DNA of 64,000 nucleotides from Fibrobacter sp. (GTDB lineage Bacteria > Fibrobacterota > Fibrobacteria > Fibrobacterales > Fibrobacteraceae), in the NCBI GenBank assembly GCA_024398995.1, contig JAKSIE010000001.1:62001-126000 (forward strand), written 5' to 3'. Below are positions 1 to 8,657 of this stretch, in pieces. The notes below the pieces were generated by a model. It was not told where the DNA came from, did no database searches, and saw only the letters and a program-made list of their open reading frames with translations. Numbering within the stretch: position 1 is the first letter of the stretch; each line of letters begins with the position of its first letter. The position numbers were made by a program, and so were the translations under genes.

Positions 1-782
1 GGTTCGATTACACCGATAAGGACGATGGTGGTGCTTCCGCTGTTGTTTGGCCGGCTGAAAAGGGTAATGGCTACGAAGGTGGCGACAATGCTCTTGACAA
101 CATCATCCAGACCTGCAATGGCGTTTGCGGTACCGCAGCCCTCGCTAAGGGTACCCTTTCCTATGACCCGTTCATCGGCGTTGGTTTCAACGTTGGTGGT
201 GAAGACGAAAGTGGTGTTCCGGCTGCTGTTGACGCTTCCGCTTGGGGTGGCATCTGCATTTCCTACTCTGTAGAAACTGGTGCTTCTATTGAAATGGGCC
301 TCGGTGACGCTTTTGATAAGTCCCTCGGTTTCGACGTTCCGGCTGCTTCTGCTGCAAAGAACGCTGCTGGTACCACCAAGACCTTCGCATGGAGCAAGTT
401 TGCACAGGCTGGTTGGGGCACGGGCGAAATTTCTGGCGAAGCCGCTGCTAAGCAGCTCGTCGCTCTGAAGTTCAAGATCCAGGCCGCTGCCGGTAACTAC
501 GCATTCAACATCATGTCCATCGGTCCTCTGAACGGTGACTGTGCTCTGACCGCTGGTATGAGTGCAATCGAAGCTTCTGCAGCTCAGTCTTCTCTGAAGG
601 CTCAGCTCTCTGGCCGTACCCTTTCCTTCGGCAAGACCGTTGCTTCCGCTGAAATCGTCAACCTCCAGGGTCAGGTTATCATGGCTGCTTCCTCTGTGAA
701 GTCCATGGATCTCTCCAAGGTTCAGTCTGGCGTTTACATGGTTCGCGCAGCTGGTCTTTCTCAGAAGATCATCCTGAAGTAA
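1..782 (+). CDS. Partial T9SS-exported carbohydrate-binding-like protein (5' end outside window)
   Basis: The reading frame is open from the window edge and ends at TAA 780-782, so only the C-terminal ~259 residues are seen. The first two thirds form a Gly/Ala-rich beta-type domain with blocks such as NGVCGT, GVGFNVGGED and SAWGGICISYS. These blocks recur in the lipoprotein at 53458, so the two are paralogues. The last ~70 residues (FGKTVASAEIVNLQGQVIM, then SGVYMVRA, ending KIILK) match the pattern of a type IX secretion type A sorting domain. This implies Sec export, T9SS transfer to the surface and tail removal. By genomic company (GH8, expansin) a polysaccharide-binding role is likely, but no named CBM family is recognised. 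A catalytic domain may lie upstream, outside the window. Confidence 0.75.
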   Translation, partial: FDYTDKDDGGASAVVWPAEKGNGYEGGDNALDNIIQTCNGVCGTAALAKGTLSYDPFIGVGFNVGGEDESGVPAAVDASAWGGICISYSVETGASIEMGLGDAFDKSLGFDVPAASAAKNAAGTTKTFAWSKFAQAGWGTGEISGEAAAKQLVALKFKIQAAAGNYAFNIMSIGPLNGDCALTAGMSAIEASAAQSSLKAQLSGRTLSFGKTVASAEIVNLQGQVIMAASSVKSMDLSKVQSGVYMVRAAGLSQKIILK

Positions 783-805
783 TTCAGCTTCAAACAAACT
801 TAGAG

Positions 806-842
806 ATGGGTTGTGGCTCTACCACGACCCATTTCTTTTTTT
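806..842 (+). terminator. Rho-independent terminator after the partial T9SS protein
   Basis: An 11-bp stem (ATGGGTTGTGG with CCACGACCCAT, one G-U pair) encloses a 5-nt loop and is followed by TTTCTTTTTT. It lies 24 nt after the stop codon. Confidence 0.85.
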
Positions 843-906
843 ATGATGTAGATTACATAAAAACCTTATTTTCCCCCTTTTGGTCGAAAAAAAATTTTTT
901 TGAATG

Positions 907-912
907 TATATT
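907..912 (+). promoter_or_regulatory. Probable -10 element for the GH8 gene
   Basis: TATATT lies 29 nt before the ATG at 942 in an AT-rich gap downstream of a strong terminator. A Shine-Dalgarno-like AGAGG is at about 932-936. No convincing TTGACA-type -35 box is visible. Confidence 0.45.
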
Positions 913-941
913 TAGACCAGATTTAAAAAAAAGAGGCTATT

Positions 942-2327
942 ATGCAGCTCAACAAACTTTTAGCTCCGATGATGCTTGGCGCCATGATTGGTATGGCGGC
1001 CTGTGACAGTGGATCATCGTCGAATCCCGGTGCTCCTGATCCTGGTCCGGGCCCGGTCGTCAATCCTCCTGTTGTAAACCCCGTGGTTACAACTCCTGCC
1101 TTGGGTGCTAATGCTAATTTGTATTTCCCCACCGCATTGTACGAAACTTGGAAGGCCGCGCACTTTGTGACCATAGAGGCAGAGTCCATGTACTATGCAG
1201 CAATTGTGCCCGAATTCTATGAGGCCGTTTTCCAGAATCCTGCCTTCTTGCCGACGGGTCGTGTGAAGTGGTCTACGCAGTCCTCTACCTCCTATTATGG
1301 CCCCAAGTGTGCCGTGCCTGAAACGACGGACAATACAATGAAGTACCGCGCCTGCACGGTTTCTGAAGGTGTAGGCTATGGCATGCTGATTTCTTACTTT
1401 GCCAATGACTTCGATACCTTCAATCGCTTGTGGAATTACTCCAAGGCATTCCGTGACTATAGCAACGTTAAGCTGACCCCTTGGATTACCAAGAGCTTCC
1501 ACTATGAAGTTGTGGATAAATCCAGTGCAACTGACGCTGACCTGGATATTGCAACTGCATTGATCCTGGCCTATTACAAGTTTGCTCCTGAGTATCCGGA
1601 GATTGCATCGGCTTATTTGAACGACGCAATTACAATTGCTTGGGCAATCTGGGATGAGGAAGTTAACAAGTCCAATTTCATGCTGTATTCCGGCAATACC
1701 GCTATGTGGACTAGTGTGGCAGATCCGGCTTATAACATGAGCTATTTCTCTCCGGTGGCCCTGCGTCTGTTTGCCCTTATTGATGGTACCCATGACTGGA
1801 ACGCTGTCTTGAACAGCATGTACACTTACATGATCAATGTTCAGAATGCTGGCACCGGCGTGTTCCCCGACTGGAGCAATGCTCTTGGTGTTCCGGTGGA
1901 TCCGAACAATGGCTCTGCAAAGAAGACCTACTGGACATTCAACAAGGAAGCAGTTCGCATTCCTTGGCGTATCGCATGGGACTACTACTGGTTTAACAGT
2001 GTGGACACCCGCGCAGCTTCCGTGCTGACCACCTTGAATAACTTCATTGTGGCAAAGTCTGGTGGCGATCCCAATTCTTCTGCGTTGGCTACCAACTATT
2101 CTGCAAATCTGGCTGCTGGTGCTGATGCCGCTGGTTCTACGGTTCAAACCCATTGGTATGGCGCTTGGTGCGTAACTGGCATTGCATCGAACCCCTTGTG
2201 GCTTAACACATGTACCGACCAGTTCAATCTGAAGCCTATGCAGTCCAATAATTCCAGCTACTTCCTGGACATCTTGCAGATGATGATGAGCCAGCTGTTG
2301 AATGGTGCTTACGTCCGTCCGTTCTAG
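942..2327 (+). CDS. Glycoside hydrolase family 8 lipoprotein (endoglucanase/xylanase type)
   Basis: This is a 461-residue secreted lipoprotein. A signal peptide ends in a lipobox (GMAAC, Cys21), followed by a Pro/Gly/Val-rich linker to about residue 60 and then a GH8 (alpha/alpha)6-barrel domain. The block SEGVGYGM holds the expected general-acid Glu (E142), and ATDADLDIA (196-204) is the GH8 signature. GH8 enzymes hydrolyse beta-1,4 glucans, xylan or related polymers with inversion; substrate cannot be set from sequence alone. The start is chosen by AGAGG 6-10 nt upstream. The gene stands between two terminators, so it is probably monocistronic. Lipid anchoring would keep the enzyme on the envelope; there is no T9SS tail. 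Confidence 0.92.
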   Translation: MQLNKLLAPMMLGAMIGMAACDSGSSSNPGAPDPGPGPVVNPPVVNPVVTTPALGANANLYFPTALYETWKAAHFVTIEAESMYYAAIVPEFYEAVFQNPAFLPTGRVKWSTQSSTSYYGPKCAVPETTDNTMKYRACTVSEGVGYGMLISYFANDFDTFNRLWNYSKAFRDYSNVKLTPWITKSFHYEVVDKSSATDADLDIATALILAYYKFAPEYPEIASAYLNDAITIAWAIWDEEVNKSNFMLYSGNTAMWTSVADPAYNMSYFSPVALRLFALIDGTHDWNAVLNSMYTYMINVQNAGTGVFPDWSNALGVPVDPNNGSAKKTYWTFNKEAVRIPWRIAWDYYWFNSVDTRAASVLTTLNNFIVAKSGGDPNSSALATNYSANLAAGADAAGSTVQTHWYGAWCVTGIASNPLWLNTCTDQFNLKPMQSNNSSYFLDILQMMMSQLLNGAYVRPF

Positions 2328-2353
2328 GACACAGCGCTAACTTTGCTGAAAGG

Positions 2354-2383
2354 GCCCCCTGGTTTATCCTGGGGGCTTTTTTT
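2354..2383 (+). terminator. Rho-independent terminator of the GH8 gene
   Basis: GCCCCC pairs with GGGGGC around an 11-nt loop and is followed directly by seven T residues. Confidence 0.9.
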
Positions 2384-2395
2384 GTCGGTCGCGGC

Positions 2396-2666
2396 GCTCG
2401 CCTTTTTGTATATGGCATGCATTGCCTGACGGCTTCGCATGCATATACTACGGCTCGGCAATGCCCAAGCAAGCTTGCGTGAACGCATTCTGCTTGGCTC
2501 GGCCATGTCCAAGCAAGCTTGGCCGCGGCTTTCGCCATTCGCAGAATTGGTCACTGCTCTCGCCTTTTTGTATATGGCATGCATTGCCTGACGGCTTCGC
2601 ATGCATATACTACGGCTCGGCAATGCCCAAGCAAGCTTGGTCACTGCTCTCGCCTTTTTGTATATT
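2396..2666. repeat. Tandemly arranged 81-bp repeat cluster
   Basis: Two identical 81-bp copies (2397-2477 and 2559-2639) begin CTCGCCTTTTTGTATATGG and end CCAAGCAAGCTTG. A variant of the repeat's second half (CTCGGCCATGTCCAAGCAAG) lies between them at about 2497-2521. A third start (CTCGCCTTTTTGTATATT) at 2649-2666 runs into the promoter and start of the next gene. Each copy holds inverted pieces (TATATGGCATGC with GCATGCATATA; GGCATTGCC-like arms), so it can fold. Apart from this repeat and the terminator, the 346-nt gap between genes holds nothing I recognise. An ORF reading through the repeats joins the next gene in frame, but that seems accidental. Confidence 0.9.
2661..2666 (+). promoter_or_regulatory. 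-10 element with leaderless-type spacing
   Basis: TATATT lies exactly 7 nt before ATG 2674, with no Shine-Dalgarno sequence between. The same arrangement recurs at many unit starts in the window. Here the box is the end of the third, broken repeat copy, which reads TATATT where the full copies read TATATGG. Confidence 0.55.
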
Positions 2667-2673
2667 CCCTTGC

Positions 2674-3564
2674 ATGGAAAATGATTCTTTGAATGTGGTG
2701 GATTCAACAGTTGTGGATAATGCTGTAGTTGATTCCCTGGGTGGTGCGGTTGACGAAATCCAGATGCCTACAGCGGAACAGCTGGGTATTTCTATTACGT
2801 CGGGTGTTGTTGGTGTCGATGGCACTGTGCAGCCTCTTTTTGTGACTGTTGGCGATACTTTTGAGTTTCCGGTAACGGTTAGCTGGAATGTGAATGGCAG
2901 CGCCCTTCTGGTGGTGCCTACCAGTTCTGCTACGGCAAAGGGCCTGGAGCAGGTGGCTGTGTCCCAGGAGTCCGCCCGTGCGGTGAAGGATGGCAAGGAA
3001 ATGGCCTCCATTACCTTTACCTACAAGATTGTGGCACAGGATACGGGCGACCTGAATGTGCCTGCCATGCGTTTCGAGATTCCTACACCTATGGGAAAGT
3101 CCATTGACCTGCGCAGTGAAAGCGTGGCTGTACGTGTGGACGCGCCTTTTAATCCGTTGCCCTTTGTGGTTGGTGGCTTTGTGCTGTTTTGTATGGGTGT
3201 TGCAGGCCTGCTGTGCCTGAAACGCAAGGCTAAGGCTCGTGCCGCTGCTGCGGTGAAGAATGCCGTGGCAGAGGAACTGAAGGAGCAGATGCTTGTATTG
3301 AAGCGCCGCGCCGCCTCCGCGGACAGTCGCGAATGGCTGCTGGAACTGGAAAAGGTCTGTAAGGTCTATGCTGCGGAACGATTCCATCTGGATGCGGCGA
3401 CCGTGAACTTGGAATCTCTTCTGAAGGATGGCCGCCTAGAAGGCTGGGATGCCCTGCTGGAGGAATTTGCACACGCCCGCTACGGCGGTGGCAAGCGTGA
3501 CGCCTTTGAGAATAGGGAAACCTGGAAGGGGGCCATGAAGCTGATGGGAATCGAGGAAGAATAG
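2674..3564 (+). CDS. BatD-like single-pass membrane protein
   Basis: The call is 296 residues from ATG 2674; longer starts would translate the repeat cluster. Residues 1-155 look like an exported beta-rich region, followed by one membrane segment (about 162-182, ending in KRKAKAR) and a cytoplasmic helical tail with RYGGGKRDAFENRETW near the end. This layout fits BatD/DUF4381-type partners of MoxR ATPases, and a MoxR gene follows 60 nt later. The Bat system is thought to link AAA chaperone action to envelope or stress functions; the exact role is unknown. No signal peptide is visible at the N terminus, which is odd for this topology and may mean the 5' end was lost when the repeat cluster arose. 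Function assignment is moderate. Confidence 0.6.
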   Translation: MENDSLNVVDSTVVDNAVVDSLGGAVDEIQMPTAEQLGISITSGVVGVDGTVQPLFVTVGDTFEFPVTVSWNVNGSALLVVPTSSATAKGLEQVAVSQESARAVKDGKEMASITFTYKIVAQDTGDLNVPAMRFEIPTPMGKSIDLRSESVAVRVDAPFNPLPFVVGGFVLFCMGVAGLLCLKRKAKARAAAAVKNAVAEELKEQMLVLKRRAASADSREWLLELEKVCKVYAAERFHLDAATVNLESLLKDGRLEGWDALLEEFAHARYGGGKRDAFENRETWKGAMKLMGIEEE

Positions 3565-3624
3565 TTGGTTTTTTAAGGCAATATTTATTAAATTCAGTTG
3601 GTAGAAAATTTAGAGGACTTAAAA

Positions 3625-4608
3625 ATGGATATTCAGGAACTTTCTGAGAAGATTCGTCAGCAGAGCGCTTTCTGCCAGAACTTGTTACGTGAAGTTGAAG
3701 ACACTGTCATTGGCCAGAAGGCTATGGTAGAGAGCATTCTGACCGGTATCTTGGCTGATGGTCACGTTTTGCTGGAAGGTCTTCCGGGCTTGGCAAAGAC
3801 CACCGCTGTGAAGGCTTTCGCAGACGCTGTTTCCCTGGACTTTAAGCGTATCCAGTTCACCCCGGACCTGCTGCCGGCAGACTTGCTGGGTACCACCATC
3901 TATAACGCCCGCGAGGCAAAGTTTGAAACCCGCAAGGGCCCGCTATTCACCAACCTGGTGCTGGCCGACGAAATCAACCGTGCCCCCAGTAAGGTGCAGA
4001 GCGCATTGCTCGAAGCCATGCAGGAACGTCACATCACCATTGGCGACGAAACCTTTAAGCTTGATGAACCCTTCCTGGTTTTGGCAACCCAGAACCCCAT
4101 TGAACAGGAAGGTACCTACCCGCTGCCCGAAGCACAGGTGGACCGTTTCCTTTTGAAGGTGAAGGTGTCTTACCCCAATAAGGCAGACGAAATGCGCATC
4201 CTGGATGCAGTTGCAGGCGCAGGTCTTCGTCAGCCCAATGCCGTTGCCACCAAGGAAGACATCCTGAAGGCACGTGAACTTGTAAAGCAGGTCTACGTGG
4301 ACGAACGTGTTCGCGAATACATCGTGAACCTGGTTCTTGCCACCCGCGATCCGGGCAGCATCAAGCGTAGCGATTTGGTTGGCTTTATCGAAGTGGGCGC
4401 CTCTCCCCGTGCCTCCATCGGCCTTGCCCAGGCTGCAAAGGCCCACGCCTTTATCCAGGGCCGCGCCTATGTGACTCCGGAAGATGTGAAGGCAGTTGCC
4501 ATGGAAGTTCTCCGCCATCGTATCATCTTGAGTTACGAAGCCGAAGCCGAAGAAATTTCTGCTGAAACTGTAGTCCAGAAGATTCTGGATTCTGTGGAAG
4601 TTCCCTAA
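3625..4608 (+). CDS. MoxR-family AAA+ ATPase
   Basis: This 327-residue AAA-3 protein has Walker A GLPGLAKT (52-59), Walker B LVLADEINRAP (111-121) and a sensor block VLATQNPIEQEGTYPLPEAQ, all typical of MoxR. MoxR proteins act as chaperone-like ATPases, usually with von Willebrand or DUF58 partners, to mature or insert metal or envelope proteins. ATG 3625 is chosen because AGAGGA lies 7 nt upstream; a TTG at 3598 would add nine residues but has no such site. It follows the BatD-like gene and overlaps the next gene by one base (TAATG). The usual DUF58 partner is not adjacent; one lies at 54394. Confidence 0.93.
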   Translation: MDIQELSEKIRQQSAFCQNLLREVEDTVIGQKAMVESILTGILADGHVLLEGLPGLAKTTAVKAFADAVSLDFKRIQFTPDLLPADLLGTTIYNAREAKFETRKGPLFTNLVLADEINRAPSKVQSALLEAMQERHITIGDETFKLDEPFLVLATQNPIEQEGTYPLPEAQVDRFLLKVKVSYPNKADEMRILDAVAGAGLRQPNAVATKEDILKARELVKQVYVDERVREYIVNLVLATRDPGSIKRSDLVGFIEVGASPRASIGLAQAAKAHAFIQGRAYVTPEDVKAVAMEVLRHRIILSYEAEAEEISAETVVQKILDSVEVP

Positions 4609-5666
4609 TGAATGAAAGGCCCCACGTAATTATTCATCCCAGTGACTTGGCTCAGTCCGACTGGGTTCGCTGCGTGTTGCCTTTTATGCAGTATCTGTGT
4701 CCCAACGAACAGATGATTTTTCCGTCGGTGACACAGATTGGCTGCAACAATAAGGAAATCCTGAAGCGCACCAGCATTGTGGTTATCCAAAGGCCTACAA
4801 GCCCCGCGAAAATGAACTTGGTGGCCATGTATGCCCAGCTTAAGCGAGAGTGCGGTTTTAAGCTTGTCACAGACATTGACGACTTGCAATGGGAACTGAG
4901 CCCCATTATTAAGGATGCTGCCAAGGCGGTCCCTAATATCGAACAAATTATCAAAGGCAATTTGAAAAACATTTTGCCCAAGTTCGACAGGGTGATTTGT
5001 TCTACGCCTTATTTGGCTAAGCGTCTGTTTATGGACCTGAGCGTAATTGCCAAGGTCATGCCGAACGGTGTACCCCGTTCATTGTTCGGTGTGCACAAGA
5101 GGACCGCTGCGTTTACCGGCGTTCCTAAGGTGATGTACGCCGGATCAGCAGGTCATGTTACGGAAAAGGACGTGGGTGATTTTGCGGGCCCTTGGATTCC
5201 CTGGCTTCGTAAGCGTATTGAAGAAGGCACCATCGATTTCAGTGTATTCGGTGAACCTGAGTTCCTGAAGGGCCTAGAAGGAAAGTACACTAGCATTCCC
5301 TATACCAGCATGATGCAGTTCCCTGCCACGGTGGCTAGCTTCAAGCCGGACTTCTACCTGGCTCCTTTGTGCGACATCAACTTTAACAGGGCCAAGAGCG
5401 ACTTGAAGCTTAAGGAAGCCGCAGTCCTTGGCGCGGTGTTCCTAGGAAGCGATTTTGCGGACGGGCCCTATGGATATGCTCCTAAGGATCAGCTAGTTCC
5501 TATTGATGCCTCTGTGGAGGAACTGGACGCAAAGTTCAACGCACTTTGCCAGCCGGAAAACTATATGGCAGCCATTGCCTGGCAGAACAATAGCCTGGAA
5601 GAGGGCCATTGGCTCCACGAGGACCCGGAGTTCCAGAAAATGTTCCGGTCCGTTTATTTTGGTTAA
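4608..5666 (+). CDS. GT-B-fold glycosyltransferase-like protein
   Basis: The 352-residue cytoplasmic protein has features of GT1/GT4-type glycosyltransferases. These are VTDIDDLQWEL (compare the DIDD block of similar proteins), an acceptor-side CSTPYLAKRL, the linker PNGVPRSLF and a donor-domain YAGSAGHVTEKD. The C-terminal half carries LKLKEAAVLGAVFLGSDFA, like the EAMA-GxPVV stretch that binds the nucleotide sugar. It would add a sugar to a surface polymer or protein; donor and acceptor are unknown. Start ATG overlaps the moxR stop (TAATG), so the two are translationally coupled. Whether it truly works with MoxR is not shown. A weak terminator follows. Confidence 0.65.
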   Translation: MNERPHVIIHPSDLAQSDWVRCVLPFMQYLCPNEQMIFPSVTQIGCNNKEILKRTSIVVIQRPTSPAKMNLVAMYAQLKRECGFKLVTDIDDLQWELSPIIKDAAKAVPNIEQIIKGNLKNILPKFDRVICSTPYLAKRLFMDLSVIAKVMPNGVPRSLFGVHKRTAAFTGVPKVMYAGSAGHVTEKDVGDFAGPWIPWLRKRIEEGTIDFSVFGEPEFLKGLEGKYTSIPYTSMMQFPATVASFKPDFYLAPLCDINFNRAKSDLKLKEAAVLGAVFLGSDFADGPYGYAPKDQLVPIDASVEELDAKFNALCQPENYMAAIAWQNNSLEEGHWLHEDPEFQKMFRSVYFG

Positions 5667-5703
5667 AAGAATCTATCCCTAAAAACGTACTTTTTGTAAC
5701 GTA

Positions 5704-5731
5704 AGCCCTCTCACATCCGTGGGGGCTTTGT
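5704..5731 (+). terminator. Probable terminator after the glycosyltransferase gene
   Basis: AGCCCTC can pair with GGGGGCT (one G-U pair) around a 10-nt loop, followed by a short T-rich stretch (TTTGTTAT). It is weaker than the others in the window. Confidence 0.5.
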
Positions 5732-5856
5732 TATCTTTTAGGCGAAAAAGGGCCCGGGGAAACGCTCTGGGTAGCTTATTTCCTGTTTAACAATCAATCG
5801 ATCTGCAGTCTGCTCCATGGAGTTTCGTCTGCTGGGTCACAAAAAACGAAGGATAT

Positions 5857-7140
5857 ATGGCAAATCGTGTTGTAATCGGCTCCCAGTGGGGTGACGAAGG
5901 TAAGGCCAAGGTTGTTGACTTTTTGACTCTGGACGCAAATATCGTTGTGCGTTTCCAGGGCGGTGCTAACGCTGGCCACACTGTGGAAGTAGGTGACAAG
6001 AAGTTCGTGTTCCACCTGATTCCGTCTGGCATTATGCATGACGACAAGATTTGTGTTATCGGTAACGGCGTTGTTCTGGATCCGATCCAGACTCTCGCTG
6101 AAATTGCTGATCTCCACACTAAGGGCATTAATCCGGAAGGTCACCTGTTCATTGCTGACAATGCTCAGGTGGTGCTGCCGTACCACTCCGCTCTGGACAA
6201 GGCTAAGGAAAAGAAGGCTGGCAAGGCTGCTATCGGTACTACCGGCCGCGGCATCGGTCCTTGCTATAGTGACAAGGTGAACCGTATCGGTGTTCGCGTT
6301 GGCGACCTCATGGACGAACGTGAACTGCGCCCCCGCGTCGAAGCTATGGCCAAGGTTCATAACGAAGAATTCAAGGTGATGTACGATGTTCCCGAAATCG
6401 ATCCGGAAGTGGTGATCAAGGATTATCTGGAACTGGGTCAGAAGATCAAGCCCTTCGTTTGCGATACTAGCGCTCTCTTGTTCAAGGCTGTTAAGGAAGG
6501 CAAGAAGCTTGTGTTCGAAGGTGCGCAGGGCACCATCCTTGACGTGGACCAGGGTACCTATCCGTACGTGACCTCCAGCAACACTGTTGCAGGTTATGCA
6601 AGCTGCGGCGCAGGCGTTGGCCCCACCGCTATCGACCAGGTTGTTGGCGTTGTTAAGGCTTATACCACTCGCGTTGGTAACGGTCCGTTCCCTACTGAAC
6701 TTTTGGACGAAATGGGCGACACCCTCCGTAAGATTGGTAACGAATATGGTGCAACCACCGGTCGTAACCGTCGCTGCGGTTGGTTCGACGCTCCGGTTGT
6801 CCGTAAGGCTGCTATCGTGAACGGCCTCACTCACTTGGCTATCACCAAGCTGGACGTTTTGGATACTTTCGACACTATCAAGATCTGCACTCACTACGAA
6901 TGCGATGGCGAAAAGATTGAAGTGTTCCCGAACCAGCTGTCCAAGGTCGGCCGTTGCGTGCCGGTTTACGAAGACATGCCGGGCTGGAAGTGCGATACCA
7001 CCAAGTGCCGTAAGATCGAGGATCTTCCGGAAAACGCTCGCAAGTATCTGGACCGCATGGCAGAACTTGTTGGTGTTAAGATTGGCATGATCTCTATCGG
7101 CGCAAAGCGCGATCAGAGCATCATTGTTGACATGGACTAA
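5857..7140 (+). CDS. purA: Adenylosuccinate synthetase
   Basis: PurA joins IMP and aspartate using GTP to give adenylosuccinate, the first committed step to AMP. The 427-residue length is normal. It has the N-terminal GSQWGDEGKAKVVD signature (the family usually has GDEGKGK; here Ala replaces Gly), the GGANAGHT block, GTTGRGIGPCYSDK, and the GVVKAYTTRVGNGPFPTE and GATTGRNRRCGWFD motifs. ATG is preceded by GAAGGA. The 190-nt upstream gap has no recognisable riboswitch. A Crp/Fnr regulator follows 22 nt later on the same strand. The enzyme is cytosolic. Confidence 0.97.
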   Translation: MANRVVIGSQWGDEGKAKVVDFLTLDANIVVRFQGGANAGHTVEVGDKKFVFHLIPSGIMHDDKICVIGNGVVLDPIQTLAEIADLHTKGINPEGHLFIADNAQVVLPYHSALDKAKEKKAGKAAIGTTGRGIGPCYSDKVNRIGVRVGDLMDERELRPRVEAMAKVHNEEFKVMYDVPEIDPEVVIKDYLELGQKIKPFVCDTSALLFKAVKEGKKLVFEGAQGTILDVDQGTYPYVTSSNTVAGYASCGAGVGPTAIDQVVGVVKAYTTRVGNGPFPTELLDEMGDTLRKIGNEYGATTGRNRRCGWFDAPVVRKAAIVNGLTHLAITKLDVLDTFDTIKICTHYECDGEKIEVFPNQLSKVGRCVPVYEDMPGWKCDTTKCRKIEDLPENARKYLDRMAELVGVKIGMISIGAKRDQSIIVDMD

Positions 7141-7162
7141 TTAACTTAGAGGGAAAGGACAC

Positions 7163-7873
7163 ATGGATAATAACGTCGTTGGCTTATTGAAGGGTGTAGA
7201 ACTCTTTTCTGAACTGAATGAAGAACAGCTGGCTATGCTGGCTAATTTGGTTGTTGTCCAGGACTTCAATCGCGATGAAACCGTAGTGCTCGAAGGTGAT
7301 GACTCGATGCAGGCTCTGTATCTCATTGCCTCCGGCTCCGTGCAGGTTTATATGACCGGTGTGGACGGTCGCGAAACAATCCTTTCCTTCTTGGAACGTG
7401 GTGACTTTTTCGGTGAAATGAGCTTGATCGACGGCGAACCCAGGTCCGCCTCCGTTCGTACTGTGACTGACGCTCAGATGATGATCATTCATCGTGAGTC
7501 TTTCTTGCAGTTGATCCGCCAGACTCCGGAAATCGCCATGGCCCTGCTTAGCGAAATGAGCAAGCGCCTCCGTAAGGCAAACAAGCAGATCGGTTCCTTG
7601 TCCACCATGTCCGTAAGCGGTCGTGTGGCTGGTACCCTTCTGAACTTGATGGAAGAACGTGGCGTTCGCATCCATACAGATAACGGAAAGATGGTGGTGG
7701 TCATCCACAACCGTCCGACCCAGCAGCAGCTGGCTGACATGTCCGGTACTACCCGCGAAACCGTCAGCCGTATCTGCTCCATGCTGGTGAAGGCTAACGC
7801 CATTGCCATGACCGGTAAGGACATCGTCATCTTCGATGAAAACGTCCTCCAGGAAAAAGCCTCCAAGGGCTAA
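7163..7873 (+). CDS. Crp/Fnr-family transcription regulator
   Basis: This 236-residue protein has an N-terminal cyclic-nucleotide-binding fold (about 10-125) and a C-terminal winged helix (about 145-230). The recognition region is TQQQLADMSGTTRETVSRIC (186-205). The phosphate-binding cassette GEMSLIDGEPRSAS is kept, with the Glu and Arg that bind cAMP in Crp, so a nucleotide or similar ligand is plausible. There are no N-terminal clustered cysteines as in Fnr. A strong GGGAAAGGA ribosome site precedes ATG. It sits between purA and a PASTA protein gene (8-nt gap), suggesting co-transcription. Target genes cannot be read from the window. Confidence 0.92.
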   Translation: MDNNVVGLLKGVELFSELNEEQLAMLANLVVVQDFNRDETVVLEGDDSMQALYLIASGSVQVYMTGVDGRETILSFLERGDFFGEMSLIDGEPRSASVRTVTDAQMMIIHRESFLQLIRQTPEIAMALLSEMSKRLRKANKQIGSLSTMSVSGRVAGTLLNLMEERGVRIHTDNGKMVVVIHNRPTQQQLADMSGTTRETVSRICSMLVKANAIAMTGKDIVIFDENVLQEKASKG

Positions 7874-7881
7874 TCGTAATT

Positions 7882-8652
7882 ATGAACAAAGTAAAGGTTC
7901 TTTTTAACAAGTTCCGTAAGAGCGCCTTCTTGAAGGCGTTTCTTTTGTGGATTGTTGTGCTTGTGGTTTTGGCCCTGGCTGTAGATAAACTTTTGATGCC
8001 TATTTTCGCTGGCGCATTTACCAGTACCGGTGAAGTGCCCAACTTGGAAGGCATGTCTCAGGAAGTTGCAGAATCCACTTTGAAGGAAGCGGGCTTCAAG
8101 TATGAATGGCTTGAAGAAGGCCGTTATAACGCTACCATCGATTCCGGCAAGGTTCTTGTTCAGATGCCGGCTGCAGGTCGCGAGGCAAAGCTTGGCCGTA
8201 CGGTAAAACTGACCCGTAGCCTTGGCCTTCGTCAGGTTGAAATTCCGGAACTTCGCGGTAAGAGCCAGAAGCAGGCAAATATTTCTTTGACTCGCGCAGG
8301 TCTTGTTCAGGGTGAAATCGTGAAGGGCGCTCACAAGAGCATTCCTCGCGGCGTGGTGATTCGCACCATTCCTATGGCAGGCGAAAAGGTTCGTGTAGGC
8401 GATACTGTCAAGGTGGTTATCTCTGCTGGTGTGACTACCGGCAGAACCTTGCTCCCGGACTTTACTGGCGAGCAGATTGACAATGTTTATCCGAAGCTGG
8501 AAGTTCTTGGCTTTACCGTGGGTAAGATTAAGCGCAGAAAGGCTCCGGAAGAAATGGAAAATCCTGTTCCGGGCGCCGTGATTGAAACGAGTCCCAAGCA
8601 CGGTGACTATCTCCCGCCGGATACTAAGATCAACTTTGTTATCGTAGAGTAA
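7882..8652 (+). CDS. Stand-alone PASTA-domain membrane protein
   Basis: The 256-residue protein has a short basic N terminus, one membrane segment (about 15-38) and three tandem PASTA domains outside the membrane, beginning at VPNLEGMSQEVAESTL, IPELRGKSQKQANISL and LPDFTGEQIDNVYPKL. PASTA domains bind peptidoglycan fragments or septal glycan, usually as sensors of PknB-type kinases or on penicillin-binding proteins. Here there is no kinase or transpeptidase domain. It probably binds the cell wall in the periplasm. It is tightly linked to the Crp/Fnr gene upstream and the TPR lipoprotein gene downstream. Confidence 0.88.
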   Translation: MNKVKVLFNKFRKSAFLKAFLLWIVVLVVLALAVDKLLMPIFAGAFTSTGEVPNLEGMSQEVAESTLKEAGFKYEWLEEGRYNATIDSGKVLVQMPAAGREAKLGRTVKLTRSLGLRQVEIPELRGKSQKQANISLTRAGLVQGEIVKGAHKSIPRGVVIRTIPMAGEKVRVGDTVKVVISAGVTTGRTLLPDFTGEQIDNVYPKLEVLGFTVGKIKRRKAPEEMENPVPGAVIETSPKHGDYLPPDTKINFVIVE

Positions 8653-8657
8653 TTCTA

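Noticed and set aside
2422-2673. N-terminal extension of the BatD-like gene through the repeat cluster.
   Set aside because: It would translate the repeats twice, with no signal peptide or ribosome site at its start.
5732-5856. Possible purine riboswitch before purA.
   Set aside because: No aptamer core pattern was recognised, and the only fold seen is a short palindrome (CTCCATGGAG).
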